11,331 nucleotides of DNA from positions 1 through 11,331 of the forward strand of contig JACVTC010000704.1 of NCBI GenBank assembly GCA_016946835.1, written 5' to 3'. The translations under genes and the position numbers were made by a program. Positions 1 through 8,448 of the stretch are shown here, one piece after another; position 1 is the stretch's first letter; every line of letters begins with the position of its first letter. A model generated the notes under the pieces. That model had not been told where the DNA came from and did no database searches. It saw only the letters and a list, made by a program, of their open reading frames with translations. This DNA comes from Neocallimastix lanati (nom. inval.). Taxonomy: Eukaryota; Neocallimastigomycota; Neocallimastigomycetes; Neocallimastigales; Neocallimastigaceae.

Positions 1-111
1 AAAATTTAATTCCAAATAATATTATGGATTTCTCACGTAATCTGGTAATTTTATTCAAAAGTCTTGCACAAGTGTCCCAATATGATAAATGGTATGGTAT
101 GAGTCTGGTAA

Positions 112-113
<2 letters not shown>
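1..113. repeat. Decayed left flank of the minisatellite
   Basis: CTGGTAA occurs at 42 and 104, 62 bp apart or about three 20-bp units, with a further GGTATGGTA at 91. The rest no longer matches the core unit. I read this as degenerate array DNA beyond the poly(T) run; the resemblance is limited to short words. Confidence 0.45.

Positions 114-157
<44 letters not shown>
114..157. repeat. Poly(T) run of 44
   Basis: An uninterrupted run of 44 T separates the decayed left flank from the conserved repeat core. On the minus strand it would be an A44 following the array, which could be a retroposed tail. Homopolymers are common in this window, so that reading is weak. Confidence 0.9.
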
Positions 158-160
<3 letters not shown>

Positions 161-161
<1 letters not shown>

Positions 162-539
162 TGGTAGAATTAGCCTGAATCGAGTAGAATATTTCCTTAA
201 ACTGGTAGAATAGCCTGAATCGAGTTGAATATTTCCTTAAACTGGTAGAATTAGCCTAAATCGAGTAGAATATTTCCTTAAACTGGTAGAATAGCCTGAA
301 TCGAGTTGAATATTTCCTTAAACTGGTAGAATTAGCCTGAATCGAGTAGAATATTTCCTTAAACTGGTAGAATAGCCTGAATCGAGTTGAATATTTCCTT
401 AAACTGGTAGAATTAGCCTAAATCGAGTAGAATATTTCCTTAAACTGGTAGAATAGCCTGAATCGAGTTGAATATTTCCTTAAACTGGTAGAATTAGCCT
501 AAATCGAGTAGAATATTTCCTTAAACTGGTAGCGATATC
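161..539. repeat. Higher-order tandem repeat, alternating 41/40-bp units in an 81-bp period
   Basis: The word CTGGTAG recurs at 161, 202, 242, 283, 323, 364, 404, 445, 485 and 526, so spacings alternate 41, 40, 41, 40. The 41-bp unit (A) has GAATTAGCCT and CGAGTAGAAT; the 40-bp unit (B) has GAATAGCCT and CGAGTTGAAT. A and B alternate strictly, giving 81 bp and about 4.5 copies. A units come in two forms, GCCTGAAT (161, 323) and GCCTAAAT (242, 404, 485), so the first four A-B pairs also show a 162-bp period. Each unit splits into two similar halves of about 20 bp (CTGGTAGAAT and CGAGTAGAAT beginnings). This is seen directly; no function is assigned. Confidence 0.95.
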
Positions 540-660
540 CTAAAGCTGGTAGCAATAATCTAAAATTGTGAGTATTCCAAAGTCGGTAGTGTCAAAAGTG
601 GGTAGCTTCTAAAAATCCTTGGTAAAAATATCTGGTAAAAATATCTCGATTCAAGCCACA
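540..660. repeat. Decayed right flank of the minisatellite
   Basis: Words related to the unit start continue at shorter spacing: CTGGTAG at 546 (20 bp after the one at 526), CGGTAGT at about 584, GGGTAGC at about 600, then GGTAAAAATATCT twice in tandem around 621-645. The 20-bp step supports a 20-bp ancestral unit. The sequence loses similarity by about 660. Confidence 0.6.
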
Positions 661-678
661 AATAAGCCACAAAAGAGT

Positions 679-684
679 CACGTG
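679..684. promoter_or_regulatory. CACGTG palindrome (E-box), possible bHLH site
   Basis: CACGTG within GTCACGTG is the canonical E-box bound by Cbf1/USF-type bHLH factors in fungi and animals. A six-base GC-containing palindrome is rare in such AT-rich DNA. It lies about 1.2 kb upstream of the nearest start codon, so a role is speculative. Confidence 0.2.
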
Positions 685-874
685 TTTTAAATATTTTTTA
701 TTGATTTATAACGTATTTTTGTTTGTTTAAAAGGTAATTGTTATTATAAAGTTTTGGTAAAAAAAATAGATTATAAATCAACACTTCAATAATAACACTA
801 AAACACAAAATAATAGTTTTAAAGAACAAGTTTTATTAATTTTTTAAATATTAAAATCTTTATTTATTTTAAAG

Positions 875-902
875 TGTTATTAACAAGAAATCGTTAATAA
901 CA
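875..902. repeat. Inverted repeat, 10-bp arms and 8-nt loop
   Basis: TGTTATTAAC (875-884) is the exact reverse complement of GTTAATAACA (893-902), with loop AAGAAATC. A further AATAACACT near 790 can pair with AGTGTTATT at 873-881, and AATCG/CGATT flank the second arm, so several alternative hairpins are possible. No gene is adjacent. Confidence 0.6.
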
Positions 903-1317
903 ATTACATCGATTAAAATACATGAAATTTGATAACTATTTATATTTTTATCTTATTACATTTATAATATATAATTCCTATTGAATTATATTATCTAGCT
1001 ATTTATTTAAAAACAATACTAACCTAAACTAATAATAAATAATTAACTATTACTAAATAAAGAGAATTATAATTAATAACTAAAATAAATATAATCAATT
1101 CTAATTGAGTTCATTTATTATTTATTTATTATTTAAATATTATTAGTAAATTTATTATATATTTTCTATTTAAAAATAATATAAAAGTTGTCATAATTAT
1201 TTAATATAAATTTAGCATAAAATGCCGTAAGTTTCTATTTATTTATTTAATATTTATTTATTTATTTTTCGTTCATAATTATTATGATTATGATTAACGA
1301 TTATAAATTTTTTTAAA

Positions 1318-1545
1318 ATAAATAAATAAATAAATAATAAATGAATAAATATAAATAAATAAATAACTAATTTAAATAAATAAATATATAATAAATAAAT
1401 AAATAACTAATTTAAATAAATAAATAAATATAATAATAATAATAATAAATAAATAAATAAATATAATAATAATAAATAATTATTAAATAAATAAATAATT
1501 TAAATAATTAAATATAAATAAATAAATAAATAAATAAATAAATAT
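1318..1545. repeat. TAAA tetranucleotide / TAA low-complexity tract
   Basis: Imperfect runs of TAAA (AAATAAATAAAT...) are interspersed with TAA/AAT runs near 1430-1445 and 1461-1477. One longer block (about 1384-1420) repeats the wording of the block before it, suggesting slippage or local duplication. Confidence 0.85.
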
Positions 1546-1902
1546 TAATTATATAATTTTTATTATACAATATTTTTATATCTAAATATTTAGATATTAC
1601 TATTTAAATTTAATTGATATATAAACATATATAAACATTTATAAATCTATTTATTATTTATATTAAAATCAAATCAAAGTTTAAATTTTATTTGTAAAAT
1701 ATAATAAAAAGAAAAAGTTAAAAGTGGAAGCTTTAAAAAAAAAAAAACAAAAAACAAAAATACCAAATAAATATAATAAAAATAAAATTTAATTTAAAAA
1801 TAAATTATAAATAAAGATAATAATAATAATAAAAATAAATAGATATAATAATAAATATAAAATTAAAAAATAATTTAATAAAAATAAATATAAATATTTA
1901 AA

Positions 1903-2614
1903 ATGTTTAATAAATCTGAAAAAGATAGTAACTATTTTTGTTGCCTTTGTATATCCAAGGATAAATCAGTTAAAATCTGTACCGTTTTATTAATTGTAAG
2001 TCACTCAATATTTTACTTTATTATAGAGATTTATATTATGTATATAAGATACAAGTTCTCTAAGATATATAATATATAATATATATATATTTATTTAAAA
2101 AACAAAAATATAATAAAAAACAAAAAAATAATATTTGTTCCTTATTATTATTATTATTTTTTTCAAATAATTAAAATAAAAATATATTAAAATGTTATTT
2201 TTATAAAAATTTATTTTTAATATAATTGATGTTGTAAAAATGGATACTTTACATATATTTAATAAATAAACAAAAACCAACGAAAAAAAAAAAAAAAAGT
2301 TATGGTATATTTGTTTAACAATATATTCGGCAATCTTTTATGGTTTCTATTTAAAATTTTTATATGTAATAATATATATTATTACAATAATAATTCTTTG
2401 TTTTTTTACTTATAGGAATAAAAAAGGTCAGTATATATTTATATATAATATATATATATATATATATAATTTTTTTTTTAATTAATACATCTCTAATAAG
2501 TAATAATAAAAAATAAAAACAAACGAAAAAATATTCGGCAATATAAAAAATTTTATTAACATAAATTAATTTATCAATTGTTTACAACTACTTCTATTGT
2601 ATATATATATATAT

Positions 2615-2653
<39 letters not shown>

Positions 2654-2948
2654 ATTTGAAATGAATAAAAAATAAAATTAGAGAAATGAAAAATATATAA
2701 ATATATTTAAAAAAACATTTAGTTTTTTATATGGTTTCAGCATTGGTATCATTTTTTACGATTTAAGTAATAGATTCTTATCTATTTTTACTGCTGGAAA
2801 TACCGATGAAATAAATAATTTTAGAACACAACATAGTAATTATACCTTTATCAAAAATTATACAGATAACGAAATTACAAAAACTATACGGTATTTATCT
2901 TTAGCTGCCATCGCTTTTTACGCCCTATACTTATTTATTTTGGTAAGA

Positions 2949-2995
<47 letters not shown>

Positions 2996-3380
2996 AAATA
3001 AAATAAAATAAATATAATAAATATTAAATTTCTAATTTCTAATTTCTAATTTCTAATTTCTAATTTCTAATTTCTAATTTCTAATTTCTAATTTCTAATT
3101 TCTAATTTCTAATTTCTAATTTCTAATTTTTAATTTTTATTTTTTATTTATATTTTTATTTTATTTTATTTTATTTTTATATTTTTATTTTTAAATTTCA
3201 TTTAATATAAATATATATAAAATATTATTATTATTATTATTATTATTTTAAATAACAATAATCATAATAAAATAGAGTGACTATTTCTTTGTCACTTATA
3301 ATTACGCAAAGAAACTTATTGATTCTATTAATGGAGAAAGAGATTTTAGACTTCTTGAAGAAGATGCTGCTTGGGAATAA
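1903..3380 (+). CDS. Four-exon gene, predicted four-helix membrane protein of unknown function
   Basis: Exons are 1903-1995, 2300-2430, 2723-2942 (the acceptor could also be at 2741) and 3276-3380, giving 182 (or 176) residues. The donors are GTAAGT, GTATAT and GTAAGA, and phases 0, 2 and 0 match across every junction. A short Cys-rich head (F-C-C-L-C around residues 12-16) is followed by helices at about 25-47, 52-68, 76-95 and 132-156. There is a polar, probably extracytosolic, loop (about 98-130, with N-Y-T) between helices 3 and 4, and the protein ends in an acidic tail (R-D-F-R-L-L-E-E-D-A-A-W-E). The layout recalls small tetraspan proteins (LAPTM-like, or fungal proteins with a CC-x-C head), but I recognise no specific family. 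Exons 1 and 4 and the body of exon 3 are the firmest. Exon 2's ends are less certain: its acceptor follows A16, and GTAATA at 2366 is an alternative donor. Confidence 0.72.
2511..2542 (+). repeat. Partial copy of the intron 1 end / exon 2 start inside intron 2
   Basis: ACAAACGAAAAAA followed by ATATTCGGCAAT here repeats ACCAACGAAAAAA (2275 onward) and ATATTCGGCAAT (2323-2334), with about 30 intervening bases missing. The second word is 12 bases and includes CGGC, unlikely to recur by chance in DNA this AT-rich. It looks like a decayed local duplication. Confidence 0.5.
3027..3131 (+). repeat. Heptamer tandem repeat (AATTTCT)15 inside intron 3
   Basis: Fifteen perfect or near-perfect copies of AATTTCT lie in the third intron of the four-helix protein gene (2943-3275). 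The last copy drifts to AATTTTT. Each junction between copies spells TTCTAAT, which resembles a fungal branch-point sequence. Confidence 0.95.
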
Positions 3381-4393
3381 TTAATATTAACAGACAGAAA
3401 TAAAAAGATATATAAAAAATAATAACGAAAGAGAGAAAAAAAAAAGATTTTCTTAATTTATTTATTACAAAAATTTTAAAAGTATTCAATTAACTTTAAA
3501 TTAAATTAAATCAAATCAAATCAAATCAATTCGCAGTAATTTATTTTATAGTATACTAAAAACTAAAAGCAAACAAATAAGAGAAAAAAAATATGTATAT
3601 ATAAATAATTTCTTTTCCTTATTTATTTTGATTAAATAATAAAATATATATATATATATAATTATTTATATGACAAACCAAATTCCTTTAATAATAAAAC
3701 AAAGAAAAAAATAGAAATAAAAAATAAAAAAAAATAAAAAATAAAAATTAAAGATATTTAATAAAAAAAAATTTAAGATATTTAATAATAAAAAAAAAAA
3801 AATTAAAAAATAAAAAATAAAATTAAAATGTAATAAAATTAATAATACAAATTAAAAACATTAAAAATTAAAAAATTAAATTAAAAAATATAAAAATTAA
3901 AAGATTAAAAAATAAAAAAATAAAAAAAATAAAAAAAATAAAAAAATAAAAAAAATAAAATAAAATATAAAAATTAAAAAATAAAAAAATAAAATAAAAT
4001 AAAATAAAATATAAAAATTAAAAAATTAAAAAATAAAAAAAAAATAAAAAAAAAAAAAAATAAGAAAATAAAAAAATAAAAAATAAAAAAATAAAAAATA
4101 AAAAAAAAATAAGAAAATAAAAAAATAAAAAAAATAAAATAATAAAATAATAAAATTAAAAAAAAAATAAAAAAATAAAAAAATAAAATAAAAAATAAAA
4201 AATAAAAAATAAAAAATAAAAAATAAAAAATAAAAAATAAAAAATAAAAAAAAATAAAAATAATAGGTTTTAATTTAAATTTATTATATTATTATTTTAT
4301 AATAAATGTTTTAATCAATAAATATGTCTAAATATATTTTGTCCTTTTTTTTTTTTTTTTTTGTACTCTATAGATTAATTAGTTACTTTCATT
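3381..4393. other. Convergent intergenic region with an A-only tract
   Basis: This region lies between the 3' end of the plus-strand four-helix gene and the 3' end of the minus-strand transporter gene. I see no gene. Poly(A) signals cannot be singled out because AATAAA occurs everywhere. Features are a (TA)n run near 3642-3660, the A-rich tract at 3700-4262 and a run of about 18 T near 4346-4362. Confidence 0.7.
3700..4262 (+). repeat. A-rich low-complexity tract, TAAAA to TAAAAAA units
   Basis: Over about 550 bp the plus strand is almost only A with single T interruptions; fewer than ten bases are G or C. Local phases are clear: TAAAAAA (7 bp) at 4198-4250 and TAAAA near 3981-4012. The strand bias, with A on the sense strand of the upstream gene, is strong and directly visible. 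Confidence 0.9.
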
Positions 4394-5910
4394 TTATAAT
4401 TTAAAAGTAGAATAAAAATTATTTTTAATTCGCATATATAATTTATTAAAGGAGTCTAAAATGTCATTTTCACATTCATTAAATTTTTCAATTGTAAGAT
4501 CCATCATTCCTGAAGTCTTTTCAATTTTATTATCTAAATTATTTTTATATCCAATAAAATAGGAAAATACTGTAATATTAGTAGTGTAGATACCCGAAGT
4601 AAAAGAAGAAAATATTTTTCGACATATAAAGAATAAACCTGTCATATAGATTATTTTAGTTTCATTGCTGAAGTCCATAACTTTTACAATTAAATATGAA
4701 GGAAGCATTGATGCAAAAATAATAATATACTGTGAAACAATTAATACACAACGAATAATACCATTGTTTATAAAAAGATCAAATCTATTGTTTTCCATAA
4801 TGTTGTAGGTTAATTTTGAAGATTTTAGAAAGGTTTTCCAATAAATTCCGATGATTGAAAACGTATAATCGTTAAAGAGTACAACGATAAAGTTAAAAAA
4901 TTGTAGAAAAATATTAAAAGCTATTGAAGGTATGTATAACAGAGCTAATAGTACTAAACTCCAAAGAGCTATAGGTAATAAACCTACTAATAATATAATA
5001 TATAAAACCCAGTATTCCTCATATAACCAATTTAAAAAATTTTCTACTTTATTATCTTTATCAATATTGAATATAGAGAAAATTTTGTCAACTGCCATTT
5101 TCCAATTTTCTAAAAACTCTTCTAAGGTAAAATCTGAGAATATGATCGCAGGGATATATATAAAAGATATCCCTACCAGAGCATACGCTGAAAAAGAATG
5201 TTTCAATAATATCACATCATATGGAAGAATGAATATGATTGGTATCGTCACATATGAAATAATATTTAAGGTATTTTCCATTCTTCTTACAAAAGTATTT
5301 AGTAAACTACCGAAACATATAGAACCAAATCTAAAAAAAATACAATTTTTGAATGATGAACTAATAGGATGACTAGAATTATCGCCTTTCAAAAAAATGT
5401 TGTTGTACCCGCAATGGTAACATGAATAATGTTTTTAACGATTTCGTTGAAATAATAATAAGAAAATAGAAGGAATGACATGATTAGAATTTCATAAATA
5501 TCAATACTATTAACAATGATGACCTCCTTGTTTTCATATTTTGTAATATAACCGTATGCAGAAATGACAATGATGGTATTTATAATAATTCCAGTGAGTG
5601 TTGTGATTGAATTTAGAAAAATTATTAAGGGATGATTTTTAATTGATAATAAAGAATTCTTCAAGATTTCTTCAGTAAATGATATTCTTTTTCTGGAAAT
5701 TAAGAAACTTGATACAAATAAAAGAGTATCTACGAAACATAATCCAATGATAACTAATAAATAATGTTTTGATTCCTTACTTAAAATCACAATGACAAAA
5801 ATAGATATTATATATATTGATACAAATGAAAAATATATAATAAATTTTATGTATCTAAAAAATAAAATATGATATAAAATATTTATTATTATATTATTAT
5901 TTATTATCAT
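4394..5910 (-). CDS. Choline-transporter-like (CTL/SLC44, Pns1-type) protein, frame broken at a T7 run
   Basis: Two adjacent frames (5910-5389 and 5392-4394) form one gene. The first carries R-K-R-I (residues 73-76) and N-H-P, then a run ending F-N-E-I-V-K-N-I-I-H-V-T-I-A-G-T (about 154-169). The second opens with S-H-P ... F-G-S-I-C-F-G-S-L-L and later has F-N-D-Y ... G-I-Y-W-K-T-F-L-K-S-S-K. This order is that of CTL/SLC44 multi-pass plasma membrane proteins, linked in animals to choline transport; fungal Pns1 has no firmly known substrate. One extra T at 5391-5397 would join both halves into about 505 residues. The N-terminus before R-K-R-I has only two helices, fewer than Pns1. The ATG at 5910 may be intronic: TTTTTTAG at 5855-5862 is a good acceptor, with a possible first exon at 6204-6179. 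Family call firm; N-terminus uncertain. Confidence 0.85.
5389..5397 (-). other. Frame-break site: T7 followed by TGA
   Basis: On the minus strand the transporter frame reads ACA TTT TTT TGA and stops. The -1 frame continues TTT TTT TTG AAA GGC for 332 codons. CTL family residues lie on both sides within 25 codons. The run starts after A, so it is not a perfect X-XXY-YYZ slippery heptamer. A one-base loss in the homopolymer, by sequencing error or mutation, explains it most simply. Confidence 0.85.
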
Positions 5911-6178
5911 AAAAATTTATTTAATATTATAAAAAAAAAAAAAAAAAAATAATGTAAAAAATATATATTTAATTTTTTTAATATATTTGTATTGTTATTA
6001 ATTTTAATTTTAATTTATTTATATCTTTATTTAATTTATTTTAGTTTAATTTGGTTTGGTTTATTTTATTATATTCAATATGTATTTTACATTCATATTT
6101 CAATTATTTATTTATTTATTTATTTTTATTCAATCTATATTTCATATATTTATTCAACTGTTTATTTTATTTTAATAC

Positions 6179-6204
6179 TTTTTTTCTTTATTGTACTTCA
6201 CCAT
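6179..6204 (-). CDS. Possible 26-nt first exon of the CTL/SLC44 gene
   Basis: ATG at 6204-6202 opens M-V-K-Y-N-K-E-K plus two bases, then a GTATTA donor at 6178. Spliced to the acceptor after TTTTTTAG (exon resuming at 5854), the phase fits and gives a short Lys-rich cytosolic head before Y-I-K-F and the first helix. The 324-nt intron matches others here in size. Such a match can arise by chance, and further exons are not excluded. Confidence 0.35.
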
Positions 6205-6245
6205 TTAAATTAAATTAAATTAAATTATTATTATTATTTTTATTA

Positions 6246-6246
<1 letters not shown>

Positions 6247-6290
<44 letters not shown>

Positions 6291-6348
6291 TTAATTCATT
6301 CATTCATTCATTCATTTATTAATTTATTTATTTTTTTTTTTTTTTTTT
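6247..6348. repeat. Compound microsatellite (ATT)n-(CATT)n-T18
   Basis: About 14 ATT units run into six or seven CATT/ATTC units and then T18. It sits just beyond the 3' end of the Cys-repeat gene. Confidence 0.9.
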
Positions 6349-6391
6349 GAATATCATTATATATGATAATATTTTTATAAAATGTTTTATA

Positions 6392-7500
6392 TTACCTTAA
6401 TGCTATGATATAATATATATATGATAAGATAAAAGTTATTATTACTACTAAAAAATATCCAACAATAATTTTGCTATCATCTGTTATTAAAAATGAATTT
6501 ATAAAAGCTTTGAGTTCATTTTCTTCATCGATTTCATCATCATCATCATCAGTACCTTTACTATTATCATTTGAAATTTTCAAATCTTTTTTTTCCTTAA
6601 TTTTTGAATTCAATGTATTATATTCGTATTCTGGTTTTTTTGATATTTCATTATCAATATTGTCATTATATATTAACGTAATATTGTTGATATTATTTTT
6701 AATATTCATTAACATTTTATCCTGATCATTATTTTCATATTTTGTATTTCTCAATTCTTTCATATATTTACCATCATTGTAATATAATGCATTACTATTA
6801 TTTTCAATATCCGTTAACATTTCATCTTTATCCATAGTGGTCGTATAATTAAGTTCATTTTTATTTTGTATATCTATGAAATGGTTTGTTGTATTGGAGG
6901 GTACCAATATATTAACTGTTGAATTTAAATCGTTAGCAATAAAAGTCCTACTTGAATCTTCCATATTGACATGATTACCGTTATATGAATTTTTTTTATA
7001 TTTTTCAAAATTTGATATTAAAGTTGAATTTTTACTTGGCATACCATAAATACTTAAATATTTTATTCCAGAAGAGAATAAAAAAATTATTCCAAGAAAA
7101 ATAACAATAAATAAAGTTAAACTTACTTTTTCACAGGCATCATATGAATCATGGTTTGAATTTTCAGTAACACTACTTTTATTATAATCATCTAAAATTT
7201 TACTTTTCTTTCTCAATATTGATTTTTTAATCTTGTTTTTACTAAAGAATAATATTATTATAAAAATAATTAATAATACAATAAGTATTTTTATAAGTAT
7301 ATTAACAGGATCGTAAAAATAGTCACAGGTGGTATCAACAGTACTACAATGATAACATTTCTTTAATGATATAAAAAAATTTGCTTTCGAAGTGTAAGAA
7401 AGTTGTGTATATGAATTTGAATATACACATAACGCTTTTTTTTTTTTTTTATTTAATATATATATATATATATATATTTTTTTTAATTTTTTATAAAATA

Positions 7501-7535
<35 letters not shown>

Positions 7536-7633
7536 TTAAACAAAAATTAATACATTTGGAAAATAATAAGTTAAGCAAATAAATTATTAAAAATTTCAAT
7601 TATTTATTTAAAATTTATATTAAAAAAAGAAAA

Positions 7634-7664
<31 letters not shown>

Positions 7665-8274
7665 TATAATGGATATTACCCTCATTTTTGGTTATCACAG
7701 ATACTATAGAATACTTATCAAATTTTAATAATAAAGATCCTTTACCTTTAGTTGTGTATGGAAAAGAACTTGGATTAATATTATTAATATAAATATAATA
7801 ATTATTAGTGTAATCATATGTTTCATATCCTTTTCTATTTATATGATCACAAAATAAAAAATTGTATATATTTGGTTGGGTTTTAATTTTAACAAATTCA
7901 TATTCAGGGTCTGAACAATATTTATGATAAAAATATTTATTTATTGATATTATAATTTCAAACATTGATGAAAAGATTAAACCTGTATCGTCAAGTTCAT
8001 TTATTTTATCATCTTGTTTTGATATTAAGGAATTATTAATCATTTTACAGGATTCATTACATTTTATAATTTCATCATTTGTATTAATGTAATAACCTCT
8101 ATTTGGTATGACTTTTTGACATTCATCATCGGTATTATCACAATAAATTAATTTATTATTATCATAAGAATCAATAAAGTATCCAGTAATATTTGATCGT
8201 TTTTGATTTAAAATAGATTTTGTATGGATTAAAGTAATAAATTTATTTGTAAGTATTATAAACAATATAATGAA

Positions 8275-8315
<41 letters not shown>

Positions 8316-8408
8316 AAAAAAAAAAGTAAATAAGTAAAAAAAATAAAATATTATATAATATATAAATTAGTTTAATGTTTAGATAATAAATATATGGATT
8401 AATAGTGC

Positions 8409-8448
<40 letters not shown>

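Larger units (their letters stand above)
661..1902. other. Gene-free A/T-rich stretch upstream of the four-helix protein gene
   Basis: I see no coding exon here on either strand. The stretch holds a short direct repeat (AAGCCACAAA at about 655 and 666), a palindromic CACGTG E-box at 679-684, a 10-bp inverted repeat at 875-902, long (TAAA)n-type tracts from about 1318 to 1545, and A-runs just upstream of the start codon at 1903. A promoter for the downstream gene should lie in the last few hundred bases, but no core motif can be told apart from the background. Confidence 0.6.
5911..6391. other. T-rich spacer between the two minus-strand genes
   Basis: This spacer lies between the stop of the Cys-repeat gene and the transporter gene. 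It holds A20 at about 5931-5949, a T-rich stretch at 5990-6210 that is open on the plus strand only because it is nearly G-free, (ATT)n at about 6247-6289, (CATT)n at 6289-6316 and T18 at 6331-6348. Apart from the possible micro-exon I see no gene. The transporter promoter should lie here. Confidence 0.6.

Noticed and set aside
114-157. Minus-strand A44 as the poly(A) tail of a retroposed repeat element
   Set aside because: No target-site duplication or element body was found, and long A/T runs are everywhere in the window.
1996-2028. Very short first intron (about 33 nt) ending at TTATTATAGAG in the four-helix gene
   Set aside because: Below the usual minimum intron length, and the frame after it closes at TAA within 17 codons; the acceptor at 2298-2299 leads into a clear membrane helix instead.
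2095-2280. Minus-strand 61-codon frame rich in Ile, Phe and Tyr
   Set aside because: Low-complexity A/T DNA within intron 1 of the plus-strand gene.
3027-3131. CRISPR-like array
   Set aside because: The heptamers are contiguous with no spacers and lie in a eukaryotic intron; plain microsatellite.
4932-5372. Plus-strand 146-codon frame
   Set aside because: It is antisense to the conserved CTL/SLC44 core, which explains its composition; no features of its own.
5992-6213. Plus-strand 73-codon frame rich in Tyr, Ile, Leu and Phe
   Set aside because: It is open only because the strand is T-rich and nearly G-free; it lies antisense to a probable intron and has no domain or splice context.
6471-6725. 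Plus-strand 84-codon Ser-rich frame
   Set aside because: Shadow of the acidic (GAT/GAA-rich) C-terminal loop of the minus-strand Cys-repeat protein.
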